From: Saccharibacillus sp. CPCC 101409
Lineage (GTDB): Bacteria; Bacillota; Bacilli; Paenibacillales; Paenibacillaceae
DNA length: 64,000 bases
Direction of reading: 5' to 3'
Assembly: GCF_030518235.1 (NCBI RefSeq)
Contig: NZ_JAULSA010000013.1
Coordinates: 84,823 to 148,822 of the forward strand
Of this stretch, positions 17,069 to 25,751 are shown piece by piece. The position numbers were made by a program, and so were the translations under genes. Positions within the stretch are counted from its first letter, which is position 1. Every line of letters starts with the position of its first letter. The notes under the pieces were generated by a model. That model made no database searches, was not told the origin of the DNA, and was given only the letters and a program-made list of their open reading frames with translations.

Positions 17069-17926
17069 TCAGACGTTTTTTAAGGTGTGGTGCAAAAAAG
17101 AATGTTTGGCGTGCAGCGAAGCCAGCCGTTCGTAATCCAGGTTGTACAGGCACGAATAAATCACGTTCAGCATATATTCAAAAGCGAGCTGGGAAGAAAA
17201 GGTACCGATCTTGGCCAGCTTTTCTTCGTCGTGCGGAATCTGGATAAACACTGTGCTGAGTTCGGAAATCTCGTGCTCGCCGGCGGCGGATATCGCGATA
17301 AGCGGCACCTGCTCCTCGTTTAGAAACCGCGCGACTTTGGCGAAGTTGGACGAACTGCCGTGGTAGGTCAGGAAGATCGCGCAGTCGTTCGGAGTCAGGT
17401 TGGCCGTGTTGTACGACCACTCCGACAGCTCGGCCGCCAGGATGACGTATTTGTCGATCTTGAGCATTTTATTCTGGAAACTCTTGGCCCGGATCTGGGA
17501 ATCGCCGACCGCATACAGAAAGATCCGCTTCGCCGAGTGCAGCAGTTCGACCGCCCGGGAAAGCGACGTTTCGTCGACGAAAGCCAGGTTTTTCCGGAGC
17601 GTCTCCTGCATGAGAACCGCAATATCCGCGGCGATTTGCAGCGGGGAGTCGTTCGTGCCGAACGGATAATTGGGATCGACGCCGGCGGCGGACTGGGCGT
17701 GTTTTTGAAATTCTTTAGCCAGACCGACGCTGAATTCCTTATACCCGGACAACCCGAGCTTTTGCGTCAGCCGGTGGACCGCGGAGTGCGAGGTGAACGT
17801 GACGGCAGCCAGTTCTTTGGCAGTCAAATGCAGCATATTTTCTTTTTGCTTGAGAATGTAGGCGGCGATACTTTTTTCGTTGGGGGTAAAGTGCTTCATT
17901 TGCGTCAGCCGGACCAGCAGATTCAT
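17069..17926 (-). CDS. RpiR/MurR-family sugar-phosphate-responsive regulator
   Basis: The 285-residue protein has an N-terminal HTH_6 domain (about 1-77, ending HSAVHRLTQKLGLSGYKEFSVGL) and a SIS sugar-phosphate-binding domain (about 110-250) containing the sequence IFLTYHGSSSNFAKVARFL. Start 17926 has AAAGGAG upstream; a longer in-frame reading has no ribosome site and would run into the divergent promoter region. It faces away from the YhhX-like dehydrogenase and probably regulates it in response to a phosphorylated sugar. Confidence 0.87.
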   Translation of the reverse strand: MNLLVRLTQMKHFTPNEKSIAAYILKQKENMLHLTAKELAAVTFTSHSAVHRLTQKLGLSGYKEFSVGLAKEFQKHAQSAAGVDPNYPFGTNDSPLQIAADIAVLMQETLRKNLAFVDETSLSRAVELLHSAKRIFLYAVGDSQIRAKSFQNKMLKIDKYVILAAELSEWSYNTANLTPNDCAIFLTYHGSSSNFAKVARFLNEEQVPLIAISAAGEHEISELSTVFIQIPHDEEKLAKIGTFSSQLAFEYMLNVIYSCLYNLDYERLASLHAKHSFLHHTLKNV

Positions 17927-18100
17927 GGCATTGACTCCTTTATCGGTATTCGATTGCCGGGCGGATTGAACTTTCGGTTCAGCGCAGAGGCCCTTTTTTA
18001 CCTGCGATTCGATCGATTCCACCAACTTCGCGGAACCCGCTATACAGCGCTTTGGATTTTCTATACGATACAACCATTAAGGCACAAGGAGGCGCTTCGC

Positions 18101-19120
18101 ATGTTGAAAGTAGGCTATATCGGCAACGGGAAAAGCACAAACCGCTATCATGTTCCGTTTGCGTTGAATCACGATCGGGTGCAAATTAAAACGATCTACG
18201 CGCGCAGTCCGGAGAAGACCGAATGGGACCGTATCCCGGATGTGGCGTATACAAACGAACTCGACGACGTCATGAACGACGAGCAGATCGAGCTGGTTGT
18301 CGTATGCACGCCGGTACAGACGCATTACGAACTCGCCAGAAAAGCGCTGGAACGCGGGAAGCATGTGCTGGTGGAGAAACCGTTCACAACCAGTAAGGAA
18401 GAAGCGCAGTCGTTGTTTCAGTATGCAAAAGAAAAAAATCTCGTTATCCAGGTTTACCAGAACCGCCGATACGATTCCGATTTCCTGACTTTTAAAAAAG
18501 TGCTCGATTCGGGCAAACTCGGCGATCTGCTGGAAGTGGAAATGCACTACGATTATTATCGCCCCGAGACGCCGAACAACACCGATGAATTTATCAAGCA
18601 CCGGAGTTATTTGTACGGCCACGGCTCGCATACGCTGGATCAGGCGATCTCGTACTTCGGCAATCCCGACCGCGTTCATTACGATGTGCGCCAGCTGCTC
18701 GGTCCGGGGCGGATGAACGACTATTTCGATCTCGACTTGTATTATGATAGATTGAAAGTTTCGATCAAATCAAGCTTCTTTCGGTTGAAGCCCCGGCCGA
18801 GCTTTATTGCTTACGGGAAGAAGGGCGTGTTCGTCAAGCAGACCGAAGACCGCCAGGAAGAGCATTTGAAGCTGTTCTACCTGCCCAAAGGACACGATGA
18901 TTTCGGGATCGACCGGCCGGAGCATTACGGAGTCCTGACGTATATCGACGAAGAAGGCGTGTATCGCGAAGAGAAAGTCGTTTCGGAAAAAGGAGACTAC
19001 TCGCGCGTATATGAAGATGTGTATCAGGCGATTCGGCACGGCAAAGAAAAAGTTGTGCGGGACGAAGAAACGGTTAAAGTGATGGAGCTGATCGAACAGG
19101 GGATTCAGTCTTGTTCTTGA
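18101..19120 (+). CDS. Gfo/Idh/MocA-family NAD(P)-dependent oxidoreductase (YhhX-like)
   Basis: The 339-residue protein has the Rossmann motif GYIGNGKSTNRYH at the N-terminus and the catalytic EKP motif (Glu92-Lys93-Pro94). It also has FDYYRP-like and YQNRR segments that recall E. coli YhhX almost along its whole length. Such enzymes oxidise or reduce sugars or inositol-like compounds at the expense of NAD(P). ATG 18101 follows AAGGAGG. The divergently transcribed RpiR regulator suggests induction by a sugar phosphate. The exact substrate is unknown. Confidence 0.83.
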   Translation: MLKVGYIGNGKSTNRYHVPFALNHDRVQIKTIYARSPEKTEWDRIPDVAYTNELDDVMNDEQIELVVVCTPVQTHYELARKALERGKHVLVEKPFTTSKEEAQSLFQYAKEKNLVIQVYQNRRYDSDFLTFKKVLDSGKLGDLLEVEMHYDYYRPETPNNTDEFIKHRSYLYGHGSHTLDQAISYFGNPDRVHYDVRQLLGPGRMNDYFDLDLYYDRLKVSIKSSFFRLKPRPSFIAYGKKGVFVKQTEDRQEEHLKLFYLPKGHDDFGIDRPEHYGVLTYIDEEGVYREEKVVSEKGDYSRVYEDVYQAIRHGKEKVVRDEETVKVMELIEQGIQSCS

Positions 19121-19146
19121 TGCTTCGCCGAAGACGCCGTTGAGGG

Positions 19147-19176
19147 AACGGATAGCGATCTCGCTGTCCGTTTTTT
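19147..19176 (+). terminator. Terminator after the YhhX-like gene
   Basis: AACGGATAGCGA pairs with TCGCTGTCCGTT with one mismatch, followed by T residues. Confidence 0.8.
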
Positions 19177-19275
19177 CATGCGAAATGCTTGGTTGCTATA
19201 ACATCCTTTTTTATGCCGGCCGATAACAAAAGAGCGTTTATAAGCAGATCGTACATAAGAAAGGAAGAATGTCGC

Positions 19276-21192
19276 TTGGGTTGGTTGAAAAAGATTGCAA
19301 TAAGTTGGGGCTGTATCGTATTGGGTGTAACTTTCGCCGGAGGCGGCGGGACGGCGGCGGCCGCGCAGGCGGTCGCGTTTAAGCAGAGCGCGCAGTTCTT
19401 CGGCAAAGACCTGCTGGACGTGGCGTACGGCGGAAGCGTCTATGCAGCGGTAGGCGGAGACGGCGCGATCGTGCGTTCGATCGACGGAGACGATTGGAAA
19501 ACGGTTGGCACGGGCATCAAAAGCGATCTGAAGGCTGTAGTTTACGGAAACGGACGCTTTGTCGCGACAGGAGAAGACAATACGCTGCTCGTATCGGCCG
19601 ACCGCGGGCAAACCTGGACGAAGCGCTCGCTGACGCTGACGCCTTCGACCGTGCCGGGACTGAAAGAAACCGAGCCCGGCGTGCTGTCGCGCAGCAAGGA
19701 AATTACGCACGGAAGCGTGGTGTGGGACGGCAAGCGGTTCGTGGTCCTCACCCAAATGAAAGCTTATGTATTCGATGACCTGTCCAAAAATTCGACGGGA
19801 TATGCATTCGTTTCCACTTCCGCGGACGGGCTTTCCTGGAAGACTTCGCTGGTCGGCCCGTATGTTTACGAAATGGATAAGATCAAAGTGATCGACGGCG
19901 TATATTACGCGATGGGACAGAATCGGACAGCTACCAGCCGGGATCTAAAAAAATGGACGACGTACGAATACGGCCTGACCGATATCGCTTCCGGCCCGGG
20001 CGGCAAAGTCGCGCTCTGGGAGCGGCTGGAAAGCGCGCGTACGCGTCCCGCGGCTTTGCGCGTGTCCGCCCTGACCGCCAAATTGAATTTCAAACCGTCC
20101 GTGGACCTCACAAAATGGAGCGAAGCGTCGCAGGCGCGTTCCATCGACTATATAAACGGCCTGTATGCGGTAAACGCCGACAAAGGCAATCTGGTCGTGT
20201 CCGCGGACGGGAAAACCTGGAGCAAGCGCTCGGTCGGAACGCAAGACAATACCATTTCTCTCGACCGCTTGAAATTGAACAAAACGATCTGGGACGGCAG
20301 CCGGTATGTAACGGTCGGCGCGTTCGGCAGCATCTATACATCGACCGATTTGAAAAAGTTCGATTCGCACCCGGTGCAGGGCACGGCATTTCCGGTCGGA
20401 TTCGATCTGTACGGGATCGGCCGGGTAGGCGGGCAGACTTATGTGTACGGCTCGAACGGTTCTTTTTATACCCGTGAAAACGAAAAGGCCTGGGAACGTC
20501 CTTATTCGATTCTACCCGCATACAACGTGTTGGCTGCCTATTACGACGGGCGGCATATCGCGGTCGCGGCCATGCTGTCCGATTGGAGCTGGACCGTTCT
20601 CAACAACAGCTATGTACTAAGCGTTTACGATGTGAAAAGCGAAACAAAAGAAGAGACGCATTTAAGCGGAAACTACGAGCCTTACCTGATGCAGGCCGCG
20701 GGATCGACGTTCGCCGCCACGATGAAAGACGGGCAGGTGTACAAGTATTCCGACGCAGCCGGCAACTTCGCCAAATCGGGCGCGCCGAAAACGAGCCTGA
20801 TGTTCGACGAACCCCGAGTGATTGCCGGAAAAGGTTCGCAGAAGGTCAAATACACGTACGACAAATACAACGGCGGCAGCCGGCTTTACTATTTGCAAAA
20901 CAACAAATGGATCAAAGCGTCGTTCCCCACATGGAGCGCGATCGAAACGTACAATGCGCAGCAAAGCAAACATACGCACAAAGAAGATACGTTCGGACAG
21001 ATCATCTACGGCAACAACGAATTTATAGCCGTCGGAGCCCGCGGCATGGTGCTGCGCTCGAAAGACGGCAAGACGTGGACGCAGCTGAGCACGCCGACGA
21101 AGCAGTATCTAAACGGCATTGTGTGGGACGGGAATGTCTATACGATTGTCGGGGATAAAGGGACCTATCTGACAAGCGGTCCGAGTAAATAA
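19276..21192 (+). CDS. Secreted Ycf48-like/Asp-box beta-propeller protein
   Basis: From TTG 19276 (AAGGAAG eight bases before) the protein is 638 residues. A signal peptide runs GWLKKIAISWGCIVLGVTF and ends near an AAAAQA cleavage region. The mature part holds many S-x-D-G-x-x-W/Asp-box motifs (RSIDGDDW, SADRGQTW, SADGLSW, SADGKTW, RSKDGKTW) separated by sets of GNGRFVATG-like strands, as in YCF48/sialidase-type propellers. Its function is unknown; extracellular binding is the best guess. Longer in-frame readings would put 29 polar residues before the signal peptide, so I rejected them. Confidence 0.72.
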   Translation: MGWLKKIAISWGCIVLGVTFAGGGGTAAAAQAVAFKQSAQFFGKDLLDVAYGGSVYAAVGGDGAIVRSIDGDDWKTVGTGIKSDLKAVVYGNGRFVATGEDNTLLVSADRGQTWTKRSLTLTPSTVPGLKETEPGVLSRSKEITHGSVVWDGKRFVVLTQMKAYVFDDLSKNSTGYAFVSTSADGLSWKTSLVGPYVYEMDKIKVIDGVYYAMGQNRTATSRDLKKWTTYEYGLTDIASGPGGKVALWERLESARTRPAALRVSALTAKLNFKPSVDLTKWSEASQARSIDYINGLYAVNADKGNLVVSADGKTWSKRSVGTQDNTISLDRLKLNKTIWDGSRYVTVGAFGSIYTSTDLKKFDSHPVQGTAFPVGFDLYGIGRVGGQTYVYGSNGSFYTRENEKAWERPYSILPAYNVLAAYYDGRHIAVAAMLSDWSWTVLNNSYVLSVYDVKSETKEETHLSGNYEPYLMQAAGSTFAATMKDGQVYKYSDAAGNFAKSGAPKTSLMFDEPRVIAGKGSQKVKYTYDKYNGGSRLYYLQNNKWIKASFPTWSAIETYNAQQSKHTHKEDTFGQIIYGNNEFIAVGARGMVLRSKDGKTWTQLSTPTKQYLNGIVWDGNVYTIVGDKGTYLTSGPSK

Positions 21193-21251
21193 AAAAGTTT
21201 TTCTGGGTAAAGAATAAGAAATGCAAACCATAGAAAGAGGGAGGAACTGTC

Positions 21252-21638
21252 ATTCAAGTCTCGATTAATCCTTCACTGGAGAATCACGAGGTGCCGGAGC
21301 TAAGACAAGCCGTCGGTTGGGGGCGCAGAGATTGCGACTTTCCCGCTTTGTTCGAACGCTGTAACTTTTGGGCAGGCGTACAAGACGGGCAAGGAAAACT
21401 GGTGGGATTCGGTTATGTGGCCGGTATGGGTCTTCAACATGGATATATGGAAGACATTATCGTGCATCCGGATTATCAGGGCCAGGGCATCGGGAAACGG
21501 CTGGTCAAAAGGCTGCTGGACGAAGCGGAATCCTACGGGCTGGAGATCATAACCTTGACGTTCGAGGCGAAAAATGCTGATTTTTACGAGGCATGCGGAT
21601 TTCAGGTCGGTTTGGGCGGAGTTTGGAGTAAAGGTTAG
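21252..21638 (+). CDS. GNAT-family N-acetyltransferase, probable ATT start
   Basis: The 128-residue protein has a GNAT fold: N-terminal strand IQVSINPSL, helix ELRQAVGWG, core DIIVHPDYQGQGIGKRL with the acetyl-CoA loop Q-x-x-G-x-G, and the final A-x-x-F-Y-x-x-C-G-F. It transfers acetyl from acetyl-CoA to an amine of unknown identity. The only start that keeps the first strand and has a proper ribosome site (GGAGG at 21240-21244, 7-base spacing) is ATT at 21252. GTG 21291 has no ribosome site and would remove the first strand. Confidence 0.72.
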   Translation: MQVSINPSLENHEVPELRQAVGWGRRDCDFPALFERCNFWAGVQDGQGKLVGFGYVAGMGLQHGYMEDIIVHPDYQGQGIGKRLVKRLLDEAESYGLEIITLTFEAKNADFYEACGFQVGLGGVWSKG

Positions 21639-21664
21639 CGTTTGTACAAAAAAGACGTAAAATG

Positions 21665-21706
21665 ACGGCGCAGCGGGATCTGGATATCCGCGAGCGCCGT
21701 TTTTTT
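21665..21706 (+). terminator. Terminator after the GNAT gene
   Basis: ACGGCGC (21665-21671) pairs with GCGCCGT (21694-21700), with an inner GCGGAT/ATCCGC-like stem, followed by six T residues. Confidence 0.82.
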
Positions 21707-22201
21707 GTTAAGCGAAATTCTTACGAATATACAGCCGACCATAAGAAATAAAACTTCGGTCGTATAAATGAATCGGGATCTAAATCTAATTCGATTGATT
21801 AGCTTGAACAACTGGCTGCGGCTAAGCCGGTTCACGTTTGAATGAAGCTGCAGCGCAACACATTCGAATTAATCAGAATGAAGCAGCATTGGAATCGGAA
21901 TAAAAGAGCTGGATGCGTAAAAGTTGGCGTTCAGATGATCCAAATCTACGAACGGATTGAATTGAAGTTGATTGATGTAAACCGACAGATTTAAGGATTT
22001 GATTTGTCAGAGTATTTGTTTTCTTATATATAAATTCACAAAATCCGTATTTTGTACATATATAAATAAGCCGATAGATCATCTTCCACAGTCGCGCAAT
22101 CCTTTTACCTGCCCGATCCGAACTCCGTCAATCTCGCCTAAAATCGTCCCTTGATCCTTTTCCGTATCAGACCGCGCATGCAGAATACTTTTCTTTATAA
22201 C
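21707..22201. other. AT-rich intergenic stretch, no gene seen
   Basis: About 500 bases with clearly lower GC than the flanks. Open frames here have no ribosome sites and no family resemblance. I see nothing functional beyond the promoter at its right end. Confidence 0.5.
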
Positions 22202-22230
22202 TTGCTCTTCTAAACTAATCGGTTTATAAT
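22202..22230 (+). promoter_or_regulatory. Promoter of the NTF2-like/TetR operon
   Basis: TTGCTC (22202-22207), 17 bases, TATAAT (22225-22230), 33 bases before the first start codon. Confidence 0.65.
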
Positions 22231-22263
22231 GAGTCAAACGGTATAGAAAGCGAGGAAATTTTA

Positions 22264-22725
22264 ATGAAAAACTTGATTCCTCCGTTCACTCTCGAAACGG
22301 CAATCCAAAAAACCCGTATGGCGGAAGACAGCTGGAATAGCCGAGATCCGCAGCGCGTTTCGCTTGTTTACACTGAGGATTGTTATTGGAGAAATCGGAG
22401 CGAATTTATCACGGGCCGCGAAGAAATCGTCTCTTTGCTGACCCGAAAATGGGCAAAAGAACTGGACTACCGGCTGATCAAGGAACTTTGGTCGTTTACG
22501 AATAACCGCATTGCGGTACGGTTCGCGTATGAATGGCATGACGATAGCGGTAATTGGTTCAGATCGTACGGAAACGAGAATTGGGAATTCGCCGAAGACG
22601 GCTTGATGCAGCGCAGATTCGCTTCGATTAATGACATGCCGATCCAGGAACAAGATCGCAAATTTCTTTGGCCGCTCGGCACGCGTCCCGCCGAACATCC
22701 AAGCTTAAGCGAGTTAGGCCTATGA
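22264..22725 (+). CDS. DUF1348/NTF2-like (SnoaL-fold) protein
   Basis: The 153-residue protein is a small alpha+beta barrel of the DUF1348 family (NTF2-like). Diagnostic stretches are [33 protein letters not shown] and [23 protein letters not shown], given here as separate blocks of the family pattern. The reaction is unknown; members often sit beside stress or detoxification genes. GCGAGGAAA serves as a weak ribosome site. Its stop overlaps the next gene's ATG (ATGA), coupling it to the TetR regulator. Confidence 0.8.
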   Translation: MKNLIPPFTLETAIQKTRMAEDSWNSRDPQRVSLVYTEDCYWRNRSEFITGREEIVSLLTRKWAKELDYRLIKELWSFTNNRIAVRFAYEWHDDSGNWFRSYGNENWEFAEDGLMQRRFASINDMPIQEQDRKFLWPLGTRPAEHPSLSELGL

Positions 22726-23303
22726 CCCGTACTATTTTTGAAAAGCCCGACGTCCTTCCTCTTGTCACCGAAGTGTTTCGCGAGTTGGGTTACGAAGGAG
22801 CGTCCATGAGCAAGATTACAGAACGAACAGGTCTGTCCAAAGGAAGCTTATATCACTTCTTCCCTGGAGGAAAAAGCGAGATGGCTTCTGAAATTCTTGC
22901 TCATATCGATCAATGGTTTACCCTCAACCTTTTTGAGCCGCTCGAAAACAACGAAGCCCTGTCAGCAATCGATCAGATGTGGCAGCAGATCGATGTCTAT
23001 TTTCAGTCCGGTCAGCGTATATGCCTGATCGGCGCGTTCGCTCTGGACGAAACCCGAGATCGCTTCGCTGCCGCGATTCGACAGTACTTTATAAGATGGA
23101 TTGAAACATTGAGTGCGGCATTGGTTCGAACAGGTCTCTCTCAAGAGGCGGCTGTCCGAATTTCGGAGGAAACGATCGTTGGCATTCAGGGGGGATTGGT
23201 TCTGAGCCGAGCGCTTCATGATGAATCCTTTTTCGGACGCACGTTGGCTAATCTTGCGCAGCGAGTCTCAACAGCCATTGCGGAAAGCGGCCCTCCCCGC
23301 TGA
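22722..23303 (+). CDS. TetR-family transcriptional regulator
   Basis: The 193-residue protein has a TetR DNA-binding head ([19 protein letters not shown] to [14 protein letters not shown], about 14-55) and a C-terminal domain of the AcuR/YxaF type. It begins inside the stop codon of the NTF2-like gene. It is read convergently with the aldo/keto reductase, 5 bases away, leaving no room for a terminator. It may control its own operon. Confidence 0.85.
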   Translation: MTRTIFEKPDVLPLVTEVFRELGYEGASMSKITERTGLSKGSLYHFFPGGKSEMASEILAHIDQWFTLNLFEPLENNEALSAIDQMWQQIDVYFQSGQRICLIGAFALDETRDRFAAAIRQYFIRWIETLSAALVRTGLSQEAAVRISEETIVGIQGGLVLSRALHDESFFGRTLANLAQRVSTAIAESGPPR

Positions 23304-23308
23304 CATCG

Positions 23309-24034
23309 CTAGGCTTCTCGGAATTTACTCATATCAGGTATAGGCAGCTTTTTATTCTGATTGAGCGAGGAAATTTGTTTGACTTCTTCATCAGAAAGAG
23401 AAAAATCAAAAATATTGTGATTTTCCGCGATTTCGAGCATCATCGGATGTTCATTCAGCCCTCCCTTCATCAGCGGAGACCAAGCTTCCATCTGAATCCG
23501 GTGCTGCTTGCAATATACACTCAGTTCGTGACGTGTCAGATAGGGATGGAATTCGACCTGATTCACCATGGGTTGAATGATAGCTACCGCCTTTAGTTGC
23601 TCCAGGTCCGCGATTTCAAAATTGCTGACGCCGATTGCTCGAACTTTCTTTTGATTGTACAGCTCCTCTAATGCTTTCCATGTTTCGAGCGATTTCCCTG
23701 CTACAGGCCAGTGAATCAAATATAAGTCCAGATAATCCAACTTTAACGCTTCCAGGCTTCGGTCAAACGCCGCCAACGTGGACGCATACCCTTGATCTTC
23801 ATTAGCGACCTTTGCTGTTACGAAAATATTTTCCCGATCCACTCCAGATTCGATAATGGCTTGTCCGACTTGATCTTCGTTACGATACGCAGTCGCGGTA
23901 TCAATGCTCCGGTATCCGTTTTGCAAGGCATATTTTACCGGCTTCGTTGCATCTTCACGATCTGCCGTCCAAACGCCAAGTCCCATCCAGGGCATTTTTA
24001 CGCCATTATGTAAAATGGTAAAAGCATCGTCCAT
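23309..24034 (-). CDS. Aldo/keto reductase with internal deletion of the cofactor segment
   Basis: The N-terminal two thirds is a normal AKR barrel of the YvgN/YtbE type with the tetrad Asp45, Tyr50, Lys75 and His108. At 241 residues it is about 35 short of the family length. The gap is after AENH (about residue 206): the reading jumps to NIFDFSLSDEE. This skips the strand-7/8 part that normally carries R-W-x-x-Q and the I-P-K-S motif that binds NADP. The frame is kept. The protein is probably unable to bind cofactor normally, or has changed function. Confidence 0.8.
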   Translation of the reverse strand: MDDAFTILHNGVKMPWMGLGVWTADREDATKPVKYALQNGYRSIDTATAYRNEDQVGQAIIESGVDRENIFVTAKVANEDQGYASTLAAFDRSLEALKLDYLDLYLIHWPVAGKSLETWKALEELYNQKKVRAIGVSNFEIADLEQLKAVAIIQPMVNQVEFHPYLTRHELSVYCKQHRIQMEAWSPLMKGGLNEHPMMLEIAENHNIFDFSLSDEEVKQISSLNQNKKLPIPDMSKFREA

Positions 24035-24075
24035 TCTTTATTCTCCTTTCGTAAAAACGCGCCAGACCGCTTCCG

Positions 24076-24933
24076 CTAATCAGCGTGTCGACTGCTTCGA
24101 AGAATCTCCATCAGCCTATCCGCCGTCTCCGTATTTCTCGCCGCTTTTGGGAGTAAGGCCGGCCGACCGAATTCGAAATAAGCGGCCCCTTTTCTGGGGT
24201 GGACTGTCGCTGTCGCCGCAGTATGGATTCGTTCGGCTCCTTTGACCGGCGAAACGAAATACCAGCGAATCATAGGGAACCAGAACGGCATGGCTCCGCT
24301 CATCGACATAGCTGTGCGGGTCGGTCCGGGATCCGCGATCCGCAGCGATATTCGATCCTGCGCATAATCGTCGGCCATGGCTTGAAACGCCGCTGCCGTC
24401 GCCAGCTTCGTATGCGCATAGGCGCGAAATCGCTTAAACTTCCGCGGTACACGAAGCTGCGGGAGATCCAAACCGTGTGCCATGCGCATCGCGCTTGATC
24501 CGACGGCGACAACAACGGAGTGATCCGCCGCCGCCAACTGCGGTCGAAGCAGCTCTGTAAGTAGATAGGGAGCGAACGTATTCACCTCGTAATGCAAATC
24601 GTTTCCCTGAACCGATAACTCAAGACGCTCGCCGGCAATTCCGGCATTATGAATCAGCAGATCGATACGATCCCGTTTCTCAGCGATCTGCTCGGCCGCC
24701 TGTCTAATCTGCGCATGATCCGACAAATCCGCATAGATCGGCTCGATAACCCGCGACGGAGCCGCAGAGCGAAGTTGTTTCAACTGCGGAATCGTTCGTT
24801 CGGGGCTTCGGTTAATTAGAATTAGATCGTAGCCGGCAGCAGCAAGCATTTTGCTCAATTCCGTGCCTATTCCAGAATAGGAAGCCGTTAATACCGCGAC
24901 AGGACGTTTTTCGCCCGCGTTTATCGACGACAT
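24076..24933 (-). CDS. Short-chain dehydrogenase/reductase
   Basis: The 285-residue SDR resembles retinol-dehydrogenase/WW-oxidoreductase-like members. The cofactor motif reads TASYSGIG, with Ala for the usual first glycine of TGxxxGIG. NAG is at about residue 95 (LIHNAGIAG) and the catalytic pair is in YAHTK. It uses NAD(P)(H) on an unknown alcohol or ketone. The gene faces away from a TetR regulator 116 bases upstream, the likely controller, and follows in tandem towards the aldo/keto reductase. Confidence 0.8.
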   Translation of the reverse strand: MSSINAGEKRPVAVLTASYSGIGTELSKMLAAAGYDLILINRSPERTIPQLKQLRSAAPSRVIEPIYADLSDHAQIRQAAEQIAEKRDRIDLLIHNAGIAGERLELSVQGNDLHYEVNTFAPYLLTELLRPQLAAADHSVVVAVGSSAMRMAHGLDLPQLRVPRKFKRFRAYAHTKLATAAAFQAMADDYAQDRISLRIADPGPTRTAMSMSGAMPFWFPMIRWYFVSPVKGAERIHTAATATVHPRKGAAYFEFGRPALLPKAARNTETADRLMEILRSSRHAD

Positions 24934-25049
24934 ACTGGATCAAATCCCCTCTTTGTTGACTTATTCCGTGTATCTTCTAAAATGATATCAACATCTGTTC
25001 ATTTAGCAACCGACAGATTGTTTGTAAATGTCGAATATGCGGAGGGGCC

Positions 25050-25613
25050 ATGTCGGAGCTAATCAAGGTTAATCAACGGGTTATGCTAACAAAACACCTG
25101 GTTAACGAAGCTTTATTGAAAATGCTTAAAACACGCAATATCCATAAAATTTCTATTCGCGAGTTGTGCCAAATTGCGGGGATTAATCGCACGACTTTCT
25201 ACAATCATTATGGAAGTCAATACGATGTCTTAAACGAGATAGCGGAGGCGTATATCCAGAACACTTCGTTTACTGTTATCCATGAGCTTGCGGCAGGCAA
25301 ACAGGTCGATGCATGTCTGGTCGGAATTCTGCAATATGTCAAAGACAATCTGGAGTTTGCCAAGCTTATATTGGATACGGGCAATTACGACCTGATCTCC
25401 AGTATCAAAATCTCGCTACCGCAATTCGATCATATGGTTATGAAGTATCTGCCGGACAACCTGGATTTGACGGAGAAAAAAGCGATCGCCTCGTATGTTC
25501 AATACGGAACCTTGCGGTTGCTTAAAGAATGGATTCTTTCGGATTGTGCCGTATCGCCGCAAGAACAAGTCCGATTGATTTTAAAAGTTGCGGCGCGAAC
25601 GATGAATGAATAG
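25050..25613 (+). CDS. TetR-family regulator (DhaS-like C-terminal domain)
   Basis: The 187-residue protein has the TetR head LVNEALLKMLKTRNIHKISI to TTFYNHYGSQYDVL (about 17-60) and a helical C-terminus of the TetR_C type seen in DhaS-like regulators. GCGGAGGGG precedes the ATG. It is divergent from the SDR gene at 24076-24933, whose promoter shares the intergenic region. Plus-strand boxes TTGACT (24956-24961) and TAAAAT (24978-24983) are 16 bases apart. Confidence 0.83.
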   Translation: MSELIKVNQRVMLTKHLVNEALLKMLKTRNIHKISIRELCQIAGINRTTFYNHYGSQYDVLNEIAEAYIQNTSFTVIHELAAGKQVDACLVGILQYVKDNLEFAKLILDTGNYDLISSIKISLPQFDHMVMKYLPDNLDLTEKKAIASYVQYGTLRLLKEWILSDCAVSPQEQVRLILKVAARTMNE

Positions 25614-25660
25614 CTCGCGAATTCTTTTGAACGACGCGGCAGACTTAATTCGTATCAAGG

Positions 25661-25712
25661 TAAAAAAAGGGCTGTCCGGAATTCAGTTTTCACTGAATTT
25701 CCGGATAGCCCT
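25661..25712 (-). terminator. Long terminator hairpin between TetR and SDR genes
   Basis: AGGGCTGTCCGGAATTCAGT (25668-25687) pairs with its near-perfect complement at 25692-25712. On the minus strand a run of T follows, so it ends the SDR transcript from 26495. The TetR gene reads into it from the other side. Confidence 0.88.
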
Positions 25713-25751
25713 ATTAAGATATCGCTTCAATTCTTTTGGGATGATGAGGTG

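Noticed and set aside
17360..18100. Upstream extension of the YhhX-like frame
   Set aside because: It runs antisense through the RpiR gene; ATG 18101 has AAGGAGG and starts exactly at the Rossmann strand.
21873..22082. Minus-strand open frame of 69 codons in the AT-rich gap
   Set aside because: No ribosome site, no recognisable pattern, and low-complexity AT-rich text.
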